DNA of 64,000 nucleotides, from positions 124,001-188,000 of the forward strand of contig NZ_FNNP01000006.1 in NCBI RefSeq assembly GCF_900106805.1, read 5' to 3'. A program made the position numbers and the translations under genes. Origin of the DNA: Ruegeria halocynthiae (GTDB taxonomy: Bacteria > Pseudomonadota > Alphaproteobacteria > Rhodobacterales > Rhodobacteraceae). The notes under the pieces were generated by a model, which was not told where the DNA came from, searched no databases, and saw only the letters and a program-made list of their open reading frames with translations. Numbering within the stretch: the first letter of the stretch is position 1; each line of letters starts with the position of its first letter. Shown piece by piece: positions 16,717-25,203 of this stretch.

Positions 16717-17574
16717 ATGTTGGACACGCATCGCGCGGTAGTGACCGAAGATTTCCGGTTTCCTTCCGGACCCGCGCAGCTGTCGGCGCGGCTCTATCTT
16801 CCAGTGGCAGATCCGGAAACGGTTGTGGTGATGAACAGCGCGACCGGGGTACCAAAGGACTACTACCAGCATTTTGCGCGGTGGCTTGCAGAAGAACATG
16901 GTTTGGCCTGTTTGACCTATGATTACAGGGATTTCGGCTGCTCACTGACGGGTTCACAGAAACGGTCCAATGCCACCATGGCCGAATGGGCGTTAATCGA
17001 TATTCCTGCCGCCCGGGCCGAGATAAGACGGCGGTTTCCGAAGGCAAAGCTCTGGAGTATTGGCCATTCGCTGGGCGGTATGTTTGGTCCGGTGCAGCCC
17101 GATATTGAACAGATCGACCGGATGATCTGTGTCTGTTCCGGGTTGGTGACGTTAAGGGATCATCCCTGGCCATATCGCGCTTTGGCCGCGCTGTTCTGGT
17201 ATGGTCATGCGCCTTTGGCGGTACAAGCGCTTGGGTATCTGCCCGGAAAGGTGGTGGGTTTTGGGTCCGACCTGCCCGCTCAGGTCTATTGGCAATGGCG
17301 CAATTGGTGCACTGCTCCTGAAAGCTATGTGCCCGATATCGGGATCAGTCTGCCCGAGAACCGATGGGCTGGCACTGGCAAACAGGTTGATCTGTTTGCT
17401 TTCGAGGATGACCAGATGGTGCCTGCAAATGCGGTCTGGCGGCTTGCTGATCTCTATGGTTCCGGCGCTCGGCGGCATCTGCTTGCACCGAGTGAGTTCG
17501 GGTTGTCCGACATCGGCCATATTGGCGCCTTTGCACGTAGGAATGCCGCTGTCTGGCCCCGGTTGATCGCCTGA
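16717..17574 (+). CDS. Alpha/beta hydrolase
   Basis: A 285-residue serine-hydrolase-fold protein. The nucleophile elbow GHSLGG is present, preceded by the strand AKLWSI and by an oxyanion-type region (VVMNSATGVPKDYYQHFARWLAEEHG). DDQMV and GHIG near the C-terminus supply the likely catalytic Asp and His. An ATG 6 nt after GGAG is taken as start; an upstream TTG lacks support. The length and the TYDYRDFG segment resemble bacterial hydrolases of the YheT/lysophospholipase-like group. The substrate is unknown. It is transcribed away from the cobalamin riboswitch and converges on rsgA. Confidence 0.83.
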   Translation: MLDTHRAVVTEDFRFPSGPAQLSARLYLPVADPETVVVMNSATGVPKDYYQHFARWLAEEHGLACLTYDYRDFGCSLTGSQKRSNATMAEWALIDIPAARAEIRRRFPKAKLWSIGHSLGGMFGPVQPDIEQIDRMICVCSGLVTLRDHPWPYRALAALFWYGHAPLAVQALGYLPGKVVGFGSDLPAQVYWQWRNWCTAPESYVPDIGISLPENRWAGTGKQVDLFAFEDDQMVPANAVWRLADLYGSGARRHLLAPSEFGLSDIGHIGAFARRNAAVWPRLIA

Positions 17575-17580
17575 AATGAC

Positions 17581-17603
17581 GTGGCACCGACCGACGGTGC
17601 CAC
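17581..17603. terminator. Hairpin between convergent hydrolase and rsgA genes
   Basis: A perfect 9-bp stem, GTGGCACCG (17581-17589) and CGGTGCCAC (17595-17603), with a 5-nt loop fills the 35-bp gap between two convergent stops. No long T run follows on either strand, so termination strength is uncertain. Confidence 0.55.
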
Positions 17604-17609
17604 GCCGGG

Positions 17610-18638
17610 TTACAGTCCCTTGCGGGTCTTTTTTTCATGCATCACGTTGCGCACCATTTTCCCGAATGCCTTGTCGCGTGCGCGTGCCTGCGCCACCGAT
17701 GCCGAGTTGCGCTGGTCCTCGCGTCGCAGCTTGCGCCAGCGCTCCAGCCGGGCTGGATCAAGTGCGCCAATACCGATTGCCGCCTGTACCGCGCATCCAG
17801 GCTCAGTGTCGTGCTGACAATCCGAAAAGCGGCAATTCTGGCTGAGTTCTGAGATGTCCGAAAACACCTCGTCCACCCCTTCTTGCGCGTCCAGCAGGCG
17901 CAAAGCCCGCATTCCCGGAGTGTCGATCAGCCAGCCGCCGTTTCGCATGTGATGCAAAGCGCGCGCTGTTGTCGTGTGCCTGCCGCGCGCGTCATCTTCC
18001 CGAATGCCTGCGGTGGCCTGATCCCGTCCGGTCATCCCGTTGGCCAGTGTCGTTTTGCCCACGCCAGACGATCCGACCAGTGCGCTGGTCTGACCCTTGG
18101 GGCACCACGAAAGAACCTGTTCGACATCTGTGTGATCCATCGCGTTCACGGCCAGAACCGTTAGGAACGGGGCAAGCGACTGTGCCGTGTCGACATAGGA
18201 GCCCGTGTCGTCGCAGGCGTCCGCCTTGGTTAGAATGATGACGGGGTAACAGCCCGCCTGATGGGCCAGCGCAAGATAGCGCTCAAGCCGGGGCGGATTG
18301 AAATCTGCATTACAGGAGCTGACGATGTACAGCACGTCGACATTTGCCGCGATCAGTTGCGCCGTGGCGCCTGTGCCCGCAGCCCGACGCTGCAGCAGGC
18401 TGCGTCGATCCAGCACGCGGCATATGTGTTTGGTGTCATCGGTCAGGACCCAATCTCCGACGGCAAAGGTGCCGGTCGATTGATCGGGGCTCAGCAGTGG
18501 GACTTCGCCATCAGGACCAAACCCGATCAGCCGATCCCGATGAACTGCTGCGATGCGAAACGGTAAACATGATGGATCAGCCGCGTGTTGAGCGGCAAAG
18601 TGAGGGGACCATCCTAGGTCCGATAAGGAAAGAAACAT
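17610..18638 (-). CDS. rsgA: Ribosome small-subunit biogenesis GTPase RsgA
   Basis: A 342-residue circularly permuted GTPase that helps 30S maturation. The G motifs occur in permuted order: G4-like LTKAD, then G1 GSSGVGKTTLANGM, then G3 DTPGMRAL. An N-terminal OB-fold region precedes them, and a C-terminal zinc knuckle (CRFSDCQHDTEPGC) follows. The ATG with AGG 7 nt upstream gives a length close to the E. coli protein; a longer in-frame start 17 codons upstream has no clear ribosome-binding site. The basic C-terminus (ARDKAFGKMVRNVMHEKKTRKGL) probably contacts rRNA. Confidence 0.93.
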   Translation of the reverse strand: MFLSLSDLGWSPHFAAQHAADPSCLPFRIAAVHRDRLIGFGPDGEVPLLSPDQSTGTFAVGDWVLTDDTKHICRVLDRRSLLQRRAAGTGATAQLIAANVDVLYIVSSCNADFNPPRLERYLALAHQAGCYPVIILTKADACDDTGSYVDTAQSLAPFLTVLAVNAMDHTDVEQVLSWCPKGQTSALVGSSGVGKTTLANGMTGRDQATAGIREDDARGRHTTTARALHHMRNGGWLIDTPGMRALRLLDAQEGVDEVFSDISELSQNCRFSDCQHDTEPGCAVQAAIGIGALDPARLERWRKLRREDQRNSASVAQARARDKAFGKMVRNVMHEKKTRKGL

Positions 18639-18800
18639 TTGTCTGCCTGAGATTTGAAACAGCAATACCGTCGGATGGCGATCGCGCATCCGTTGGTGAT
18701 GTGTTCAGGCAATCAGGTGATCTGAGAGGATCAGAACCGATCTGCCCGAAGGGTCATTGCTACAATCATAAACGCCCTCCAGCGGTTGATGGGTTCAAAG

Positions 18801-18897
18801 TGAGAGGTTGGACATCGACCCAAGCGGGGCTCGTTGTGGCTGCTTCCTTCCGGATCTGACCAGGTTGGCGAGGCGCTCGCCCGCGCCAACCTCTCGC
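18801..18897 (-). ncRNA. ffs: Signal recognition particle RNA (4.5S, small bacterial type)
   Basis: On the minus strand the conserved domain-IV hairpin, GGTCAGATCCGGAAGGAAGC with flanking bases, reads through about 18840-18873. The ends pair as GAGAGGTTGG (18802-18811, plus strand) with CCAACCTCTC (18886-18895), closing a rod of about 95 nt. This is the length and shape expected for the alphaproteobacterial SRP RNA that binds Ffh. Confidence 0.95.
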
Positions 18898-18934
18898 CGC
18901 TGATATAGGCGTGGCAGATGAAAATGGCAACCCG

Positions 18935-20857
18935 TCACAGAGTCAGTTGGACGCGCAGGAACCCATCGGAGTTTGGGGGCAGCAGGCGCGGATGGTATTC
19001 CGCCAGTTCCTCAAGATACTTTTGCGCTCCGGGTCCTGTGGTCAGGATCGCGTTGACCCCCTGTGTTCGGGAGAAAGAAAAGGGTCGCGGAGCATGTTCC
19101 AGCGGATCGACAGGTAAAGCGCCTGCCACATAATCATGCAGTATGTCGAGAATGCGCAATGGCGGCAGCGCGATCAGCTCAGGCTGCTGTGAAATCGGAA
19201 AGTGACCTCCGCCGCTGATGCGGTAGTTGTTGAGCGTGACCACAAACCTCTGGTCAGGTGTGACCGGTCGCCCGTTGAAATTCAGGTCACGAATGCGGGA
19301 ATACGACGGGTCGTTCAACCGCCCGGCGGGATCGAAACGTGGCGGTTGCGACAGATCAATCCGACAGGTCACGCCGTGCAGGACGTCGAAATTGTGCCCG
19401 GTGCGCAGCGGGTTAGCAAGGGCGACGGGTCCGTGCGACGAAAGCTGGTTGAACAGCCCGGCGGACATTTCAAGCCAGTCCAAAAGTTGCGACCCGGTGG
19501 CCGGCACGGCACGCAACTCGTTGGGAAAGACGCTCAGGTCGGCGATATGGCGCACCGAGATCTCTCCTGCTGGTATGTTGGTATAGTAGTTGTTTCCAGC
19601 ACGGCCGCCGAATTTCGCCGGGGCCGCAGCTGACAGGATAGGCAAATCCGCCCAGATCGTACCGGCAAGATGCGGTCGCAGCGCCGCAGCCTGAGCTGCC
19701 GCGATCAGAGCCAGCCCCCGGTCCGGCGCGCAATACGAGAAATAGCTATGCAGCGGGCGCGTGATCGAACCAACTGGTCGGGCGATCTGGGCTCGTGTTG
19801 CAGTGTGAGCACGGGCGAAAACGCGTTTCATTGCCGGGCATTCGGGCGTTGCCGGTTCTGCATTCCGGATTGCGCGTGCCTCGACATGGCTTGCGGCCAC
19901 ACGCCACCGGTCTTCGGGGGTCTGCTCCAGGGTCAGATCTATGATCCCCAGGTGAGAACCAGCCCAGCCCTGCATGACCACGGGTGTGCCGTGAACCAGC
20001 CCCCGATCACTGTCAACAAACTGCAAACCGTCATGCGCCCTGTCGGGCAGAGTCAGATGGGTGTGGCCGGCAACGATTGCGTCGATCTCTGTCATCTGTG
20101 CAAGAGGGATGATCGCGTTCTCCATCCCCGGTTCAGCTTCTGACGGACCCAGCCCTGTATGTGCAAGCGCCACAATCAGGTCGCAACCTTGTCGACGCAA
20201 CTCGCTCGCGGTGCTCCGCGCTGCGGTCAGGATGTCGGTTACCACGACCCTGTTCTGTAACATATGCGCCTCCCACCGGGTGGTTTGGGGCGGCAAAACC
20301 GAAAAAATACCGATGCGGATCGGGATTTGGTGACCATTTACTGAGACCGTCCGCTGCAGGATTGCATGGGACACCCATCCCTGATTGGCCTCGGTGCTTT
20401 GCATATTGCTGCAAATCATCGGGCAGGTGGTCTGATGCGCGATGCGATTTACCAAGTCCAACCCAAATCCGAAATCGTGATTGCCCAACCCAATCGCATC
20501 GTAGTTCAACGCATTGAAAGCTTGGGGCAGGGGATGGTCGTCGGGCACTGTTTCGGCCGCCCAGCTGCCAAGCGGCGTACCCTGCAGGCTGTCACCATTG
20601 TCGAACAGCAAAACAAGTGATCCGTCGCGCGTGGCTTGTTTCCGCGCGTCATGGATCAGACTGGCCGTGCGGGTAAAGCCCACTGTGGGTTCAGGGCGAT
20701 CCGAATAGTAGTCATATGACGTCAGATGCATATGCAGGTCGGATGTCGCCAGGATCCGAACCTGTGTGCCGAGCCTGCGATCATGCTTTTTGGGCGAAAA
20801 TTCCTTGGGTATCAATACATCAACTTTTGGCTGTTTAATTAACAGTGGTTTCACCAT
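18935..20857 (-). CDS. cpdB: CpdB-like 2',3'-cyclic-nucleotide phosphodiesterase/3'-nucleotidase
   Basis: A 640-residue member of the 5'-nucleotidase/CpdB family. The metallophosphatase half shows ATSDLHMHL, FDNGDSLQGTPL, GLGNHDFGFG and AGHTHLTL, which supply the two-metal ligands. The C-terminal half carries the nucleotide-binding domain with aromatic residues (e.g. KFGGRAGNNYYTNIPAGEI). The subfamily segment YDYYSDRPEPTVGF is typical of CpdB rather than UshA. Unlike E. coli CpdB, no signal peptide is visible: the first 30 residues are hydrophilic and basic. Either the true start differs or the enzyme stays in the cytoplasm. Confidence 0.87.
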   Translation of the reverse strand: MVKPLLIKQPKVDVLIPKEFSPKKHDRRLGTQVRILATSDLHMHLTSYDYYSDRPEPTVGFTRTASLIHDARKQATRDGSLVLLFDNGDSLQGTPLGSWAAETVPDDHPLPQAFNALNYDAIGLGNHDFGFGLDLVNRIAHQTTCPMICSNMQSTEANQGWVSHAILQRTVSVNGHQIPIRIGIFSVLPPQTTRWEAHMLQNRVVVTDILTAARSTASELRRQGCDLIVALAHTGLGPSEAEPGMENAIIPLAQMTEIDAIVAGHTHLTLPDRAHDGLQFVDSDRGLVHGTPVVMQGWAGSHLGIIDLTLEQTPEDRWRVAASHVEARAIRNAEPATPECPAMKRVFARAHTATRAQIARPVGSITRPLHSYFSYCAPDRGLALIAAAQAAALRPHLAGTIWADLPILSAAAPAKFGGRAGNNYYTNIPAGEISVRHIADLSVFPNELRAVPATGSQLLDWLEMSAGLFNQLSSHGPVALANPLRTGHNFDVLHGVTCRIDLSQPPRFDPAGRLNDPSYSRIRDLNFNGRPVTPDQRFVVTLNNYRISGGGHFPISQQPELIALPPLRILDILHDYVAGALPVDPLEHAPRPFSFSRTQGVNAILTTGPGAQKYLEELAEYHPRLLPPNSDGFLRVQLTL

Positions 20858-20991
20858 GGGGTGGATTTAGTGCAATTTCTGGGGCATCGCTGCGGTTATT
20901 CCACGGCAGGACAAAAAAATGTTTGGCGAATACCCGTTGCACCGTCTGTAAAGACGTGGCAGCCCTTGCCCAGTACTCAGGATCGGCAGGC

Positions 20992-21975
20992 ATGAAACGC
21001 GCAGAACAGGTGACATTTGGTGGCTCGGGGTTGGATCGGGCGGGTTTGCTGCGCAGCGATGCTGACAAGTTGGCACAGGCTTATCGTGATCCTTCGGCGC
21101 TCTGCGCGCTGCTATGGCGCGGTAAGCTGCTGGTTCGGGGCGAGGCGTTGGATCGGCTTGCCCTGCTTCCCATGAACAACAAGGTTCTCGAACAAGGCCC
21201 GGGTGGCGTGGTCGAGACGCCAGTTTTTCTTGGCAAGACGGATGAGGGCGCGCCGCTTTTTGCTATGGATATCTCGGACTGGTCGGCTGAAGGGCTGGAT
21301 ATGTCTGGCGTCGGGGATTTTGTAGACCGTAGTGAGCAACAGCATCCCGACCTGCCCGAAGGTTATGTCTTTGCCGAGCTGCGCCGGATCATGACGCGGC
21401 TCAGCCCGCGAGATGCAGAACTGGCCGCGTCAGCCAAGGCGGTGATTGGCTGGCACGAAACGCACCGCTTTTGCGCCCGCTGCGGCGCGCGCAGTGAGAT
21501 GTCTCAGGGCGGATGGCAACGCAGTTGCCCTGCGTGCGGTGGGCAGCACTTCCCGCGTACAGATCCGGTAGTCATCATGCTGATAACGCATGGAAACTCT
21601 GTTCTGATGGGGCGATCCCCCGGCTGGCCCGAGGGGATGTATTCGCTGCTGGCCGGCTTTGTCGAACCCGGCGAGACGCTTGAAGCGGCGGTTCGGCGTG
21701 AGGTGATGGAAGAGGCGGGTGTGCCCGTGGGTGAGGTGCGCTACCTCGCCAGTCAACCATGGCCCTTTCCCGCATCACTGATGTTCGGGTGCGCAGGCGA
21801 GGCGTTGTCACGCGATATCCACATCGATCCGGTCGAGATCGAAGATGCGATGTGGATCACCCGAACCGAGATGATGCAGGCTTTTGCCGGAGAACACCCC
21901 AAGTTATTGCCAGCCCGAAAAGGTGCGATTGCGCATTTTTTGTTGCAGCATTGGCTTGCAGACACATTGGACTGA
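20992..21975 (+). CDS. nudC: NAD(+) diphosphatase / NAD-RNA decapping hydrolase NudC
   Basis: A 327-residue Nudix enzyme that hydrolyses NADH to NMNH and AMP and removes NAD caps from RNA. The zinc ribbon is C161-x2-C164 followed by CPAC, then HFPRTDPVVIMLI. The Nudix box (GFVEPGETLEAAVRREVMEE, continuing AGV) is intact. The NudC diagnostic SQPWPFPASLM follows it. The start used is the ATG giving MKRAEQVTFGG; an upstream in-frame extension of 49 residues is Cys-rich and unlike the family. The long N-terminal domain is normal for NudC. Confidence 0.93.
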   Translation: MKRAEQVTFGGSGLDRAGLLRSDADKLAQAYRDPSALCALLWRGKLLVRGEALDRLALLPMNNKVLEQGPGGVVETPVFLGKTDEGAPLFAMDISDWSAEGLDMSGVGDFVDRSEQQHPDLPEGYVFAELRRIMTRLSPRDAELAASAKAVIGWHETHRFCARCGARSEMSQGGWQRSCPACGGQHFPRTDPVVIMLITHGNSVLMGRSPGWPEGMYSLLAGFVEPGETLEAAVRREVMEEAGVPVGEVRYLASQPWPFPASLMFGCAGEALSRDIHIDPVEIEDAMWITRTEMMQAFAGEHPKLLPARKGAIAHFLLQHWLADTLD

Positions 21976-22014
21976 CTAGAAACTGGACCCAATCAAGGGC
22001 AGAGAAAAGCGATC

Positions 22015-22482
22015 ATGCAGTTTTCAGCGCAGGAAGATATCGAAGTTCCAATCGCCACGGTTTTCACCATGGTCTCGGATTTCGAACGCTTTGAACGCAT
22101 GGCAATGCGACGTGGAATTGACGTAAGGCGCGCTTCAGGCTCGGCTTTACCGCAGGCGGGCATCACCTGGGAGACCGAATTCAGGATACGTGGCAAGCCA
22201 CGCCAGATCACCATCGAGATGATCGAGTTCGACCAACCTTTACTGATGCGGTTTCAATCCAGCAGCAAGGGTATGAACGGCGAAACGGTAGTCGAGTTTC
22301 TGGCGCTTTCGCAACGCCGGACACGTCTGCGAATTGAGACGTCTCTGGGTGCGAAAACGCTGCCTGCGCGCCTTTTGCTTCAATCTCTGAAATTGGGACA
22401 ATCCCGGTTCCGGCGGCAATTCCAAACACGCCTGAGCGAATTCGCGCGAGAGCTGGAAGAACGGCATCTTCATGGCGTCTGA
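22015..22482 (+). CDS. SRPBCC-family protein
   Basis: A 155-residue START/Bet v1-like (SRPBCC) protein. The N-terminal pattern of a strand, then EVPIATVFTMVSDFERFERMAMRRG, is the usual opening of polyketide-cyclase/dehydrase-like members. Further strands (WETEFRIRGKPRQITIEMIEF) and a long C-terminal helix (FRRQFQTRLSEFARELEER) complete the cavity-forming fold. It lies between nudC and a GNAT gene, all on the plus strand with small gaps, so cotranscription is possible. The ligand is unknown; such proteins bind hydrophobic molecules. Confidence 0.75.
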   Translation: MQFSAQEDIEVPIATVFTMVSDFERFERMAMRRGIDVRRASGSALPQAGITWETEFRIRGKPRQITIEMIEFDQPLLMRFQSSSKGMNGETVVEFLALSQRRTRLRIETSLGAKTLPARLLLQSLKLGQSRFRRQFQTRLSEFARELEERHLHGV

Positions 22483-22496
22483 GGTCAGTAAATAAT

Positions 22497-22973
22497 ATGG
22501 ATAAGCCAATCATACGAGCGGCCGTCGAAGCGGATGCCGAAGGCATTGCCGGTGTGCTGAAAGCACTTGTAGCCGCTGGAAAGCGGCACAAACCCAGCGA
22601 TGCCTTGTTTGCTCTGTCACACTACATCAGTGATCCCGAGCGTATCCGGTGCAGTATTGCATTGGCGCCTGATGGTGAAGTTCTGGGTTTTCAATCGTTG
22701 AAGCTTGCAACCGAAAACAACCCGTATGAGGTTGCAGTCGGGTGGGGCATCATCGGGACGCATATTAAGCCGACTGCTGCGCGACACGGTGTGGCGCGCG
22801 CACTGTTTGAATCGACGCTTGCTGCTGCTCAGCAAAAGGGATTGCCTGCCATTGACGCGACGATAGGGGCCAACAATCCTGAAGGGCTTGGGTATTACGA
22901 GGCCATGGGGTTTCGAGAATACCGGCGGATGGAAGGTGCGGTATGCAAGGTCTTTCGTGTCTCCGAAGACTGA
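22497..22973 (+). CDS. GNAT-family N-acetyltransferase
   Basis: A 158-residue acetyltransferase. IRAAVEADAEGIAGVLKALV is the first strand-helix. VGWGIIGTHIKPTAARHGVARALFE is motif A, with an atypical acetyl-CoA loop (KPTAARHGVA in place of Q/RxxGxG/A). NNPEGLGYYEAMGFREYRR is the motif B end of the fold. It starts 14 bp after the SRPBCC gene. The substrate cannot be predicted. Confidence 0.8.
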   Translation: MDKPIIRAAVEADAEGIAGVLKALVAAGKRHKPSDALFALSHYISDPERIRCSIALAPDGEVLGFQSLKLATENNPYEVAVGWGIIGTHIKPTAARHGVARALFESTLAAAQQKGLPAIDATIGANNPEGLGYYEAMGFREYRRMEGAVCKVFRVSED

Positions 22974-23014
22974 AATCGCCCGGTAGGCTGCGCATGATTG
23001 GACTGTCTTTCTGA

Positions 23015-23554
23015 ATGTCACAGATCATCATTCTCCACGGACCGTCCAGCAGTGGCAAAACCACTCTGGCCCGCGCTCTTCAAAAGAAAGCCGAGGTGCC
23101 GTTCTGGCACATCTCAATCGATCATCTGCGGGATTCAGGCGTGTTGCCGATGCAGCGCTTCCAGAGCGGGGATTTCGAATGGATGGTCGAGCGGACTAGG
23201 GTCTTTGATGGGCTCCACGCCTCTCTTGCGGCATATGCAAACGCGGGCAACAACCTGATCGTTGAGCACATTCTTGATACGCCGGGATGGCTCGAAACAC
23301 TGAAGCGTGATCTGGTGAACCACGATGTCTTGTTTGTCGCGGTGCATTGCCCGACCAATCTGCTGATCCAGAGAGAGCGTGCGCGCGGCGATCGCCCGCC
23401 CGGAAGTGCTGTGAAGGATCAGCAGACAATTCACCAGGGCAGAATGTATGATCTCGAGGTCAGCTCGCCGGCTGGCGTTGAAATCAATGCCGATCTCATT
23501 CTCGACGCATGGCGCAGTGGTGTGCGCCGATCAGATTTCGCGCGCCGGGGCTAG
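23015..23554 (+). CDS. Chloramphenicol-phosphotransferase-like P-loop kinase
   Basis: A 179-residue kinase of the CPT family. Walker A is HGPSSSGKTTLARAL, and a hydrophobic strand ending in an acidic residue (NLIVEHIL) probably serves as the catalytic region. RERARGDRPPGSA is the family lid/arginine segment. CPT of Streptomyces venezuelae phosphorylates chloramphenicol, but most relatives in non-producers have unknown small-molecule substrates. A clear ribosome-binding site is lacking at the ATG, though the whole length aligns with the family pattern from the first residue. Confidence 0.75.
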   Translation: MSQIIILHGPSSSGKTTLARALQKKAEVPFWHISIDHLRDSGVLPMQRFQSGDFEWMVERTRVFDGLHASLAAYANAGNNLIVEHILDTPGWLETLKRDLVNHDVLFVAVHCPTNLLIQRERARGDRPPGSAVKDQQTIHQGRMYDLEVSSPAGVEINADLILDAWRSGVRRSDFARRG

Positions 23555-23567
23555 CTGATCCTGACCG

Positions 23568-24401
23568 TTACCCACGGGGTTGCGCGGCCGGATAGACGCC
23601 AAGCACCTCAACATTGGTGGTGAAGTGTTCGAGTTCTTCCATCGCCAGTTGCACGTTGCGGTCCTCCGGGTGACCAACGATATCGGCATAGAACTGGGTC
23701 GCGGTGAATGAGCCGTCCACCATATAGCTTTCAAGCTTGGTCATGTTGATGCCGTTGGTGGCAAACCCGCCCATCGCCTTATACAGCGCCGCCGGAATGT
23801 TGCGGACCTGAAAGACGAAACTGGTGATCATGCCGTGATCACCGCGCTGCGATTCGTCGGCCTCTCGCGACATCACCAGAAAGCGAGTGGTGTTGTCACC
23901 TTGATCCTCAACGTGGCGGGCCAGGACCTTGAGGCCATAGATCTCGCCCGCTAATTCACTGGCCAGCGCAGCCGAGTGTTTGTCACCGACCTCAGCAACC
24001 TCGCGCGCGGCGCGGGCGTTATCGGGGCTGACCCGGCCGCGAATTTCATGTTGCTTCAGAAAGTTTGCGCATTGCGGCAGAAGGACGAGGTGGGAATGCG
24101 CCTCGGTGATATCTTCCAGGCTGGCACCGGGTACGCCCAGCAAATTAATATGCACACGCACAAAAGCTTCTTCGATGATATGCAACCCGCTATGCGGCAA
24201 CAGGCGGTGGATATCTGCAACGCGGCCATAAGTGGTGTTCTCAACCGGCAGCATTGCCAGATCAGCCTCGCCCGAGCGTACCGATTCGATCACATCTTCG
24301 AATGTCCGGCAGGGCAAGGCGTCCATATCGGGGCGCGCGTTGCGGCAGGCCTCGTGACTGTAGGCGCCAGGTTCTCCCTGAAATGCGATGCGATTGCTCA
24401 T
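23568..24401 (-). CDS. pheA: Prephenate dehydratase
   Basis: A 277-residue monofunctional prephenate dehydratase that makes phenylpyruvate for phenylalanine synthesis. The N-terminal catalytic domain opens with RIAFQGEPGAYSHEA and contains LAMLPVENTTYGRV. The catalytic Thr-Arg-Phe motif is seen in GDNTTRFLVM. The C-terminal ACT domain (SFVFQVRNIPAALYKAMGGFATNGINMTKLES) gives feedback inhibition by phenylalanine. The start chosen gives MSNRIAFQG; a longer start seven codons upstream is possible. No chorismate mutase domain is fused, as is usual in Rhodobacterales. Confidence 0.95.
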   Translation of the reverse strand: MSNRIAFQGEPGAYSHEACRNARPDMDALPCRTFEDVIESVRSGEADLAMLPVENTTYGRVADIHRLLPHSGLHIIEEAFVRVHINLLGVPGASLEDITEAHSHLVLLPQCANFLKQHEIRGRVSPDNARAAREVAEVGDKHSAALASELAGEIYGLKVLARHVEDQGDNTTRFLVMSREADESQRGDHGMITSFVFQVRNIPAALYKAMGGFATNGINMTKLESYMVDGSFTATQFYADIVGHPEDRNVQLAMEELEHFTTNVEVLGVYPAAQPRG

Positions 24402-24522
24402 TTGGTCGTTTCCGTGCAACAAGTTCTTGAATTGGGCGTTTAGTCGCGGTGTCTATACCTTGCCTCTTCTCAGGGGAAGCCTTAGACACCCCGAAGACAG
24501 CTAAAGTGGACTCGCGATCAAA

Positions 24523-25032
24523 ATGTTCGACACGATGACAGTTACCAAGGCCGCAGCCGGCCTGTTTGGAACCTTTCTTGTGCTTCTTCTGGCCAAATGG
24601 GGGGCGGATGTCCTCTATAGCTCAGACAGCCATCATGCCGAAGCCGCTTACATCATCGAAACCGAAAGCTCGGGCGAAAGCGCTGACGGCGAAGAAGTGG
24701 TCTTCGAAGACATGCTGGCAGCAGCCGACCCGGAAAAGGGCGCAAAAGTATTCCGCAAATGCACCGCTTGCCACAAACTGGAAGATGGCGCGAATGGCAC
24801 GGGTCCGTACCTGTATGGTGTCGTGGATCGCCCGGTTGCGTCGGCAAATGGCTTCACCGGCTATTCGGCTTCGATGCAGGCCCATGGCGGCAACTGGACG
24901 CCCGAAGCGTTGGATGCGTTCCTGACCAAGCCTGGCAGCTATATCTCGGGCACTTCGATGAGCTTTGCCGGATTGAAAAAGCCGCAGGACCGCGCCGATT
25001 TGATTGCGTATCTGCAGACCATCGGCAATTGA
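24523..25032 (+). CDS. cycM: Membrane-anchored cytochrome c (c552/cy type)
   Basis: A 169-residue class I cytochrome c. An uncleaved N-terminal anchor (KAAAGLFGTFLVLLLAKWGADVLY) is followed by a short acidic linker (SSGESADGEEVVFEDML). The heme domain has CTACH for covalent attachment, GPYLYGVVDRPVA as the conserved helix/loop, and GTSMSF with the Met ligand. Anchored cytochromes of this kind (CycM, cytochrome cy) carry electrons from bc1 to terminal oxidases in Paracoccus and Rhodobacter. The linker is short, closer to CycM than to cytochrome cy. A strong terminator follows the stop. Confidence 0.88.
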   Translation: MFDTMTVTKAAAGLFGTFLVLLLAKWGADVLYSSDSHHAEAAYIIETESSGESADGEEVVFEDMLAAADPEKGAKVFRKCTACHKLEDGANGTGPYLYGVVDRPVASANGFTGYSASMQAHGGNWTPEALDAFLTKPGSYISGTSMSFAGLKKPQDRADLIAYLQTIGN

Positions 25033-25057
25033 TCTTTTGATCATCCCGTATGAATTC

Positions 25058-25088
25058 AAAGCCGCTGCGTCATGCAGCGGCTTTTTTT
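25058..25088 (+). terminator. Intrinsic terminator after the cytochrome c gene
   Basis: AAAGCCGCTGC (25058-25068) pairs with GCAGCGGCTTT (25074-25084) across a 5-nt loop and runs into a T tract. This is a textbook rho-independent terminator. Confidence 0.95.
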
Positions 25089-25203
25089 GTCTTGGAAGAA
25101 CTTCACAAAGCGTTCACGCATTCTAAACTTGCAACTGACAGTGCTGGACCTTTAGCTGGCGCGCACGAGAATGAAGATGACAGAGATTCAGAGGACGAGC
25201 CTA

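Noticed and set aside
18344..18859. A 171-codon plus-strand frame overlapping rsgA and the SRP RNA
   Set aside because: It runs antisense to rsgA and through the structured SRP RNA; there is no coding support.
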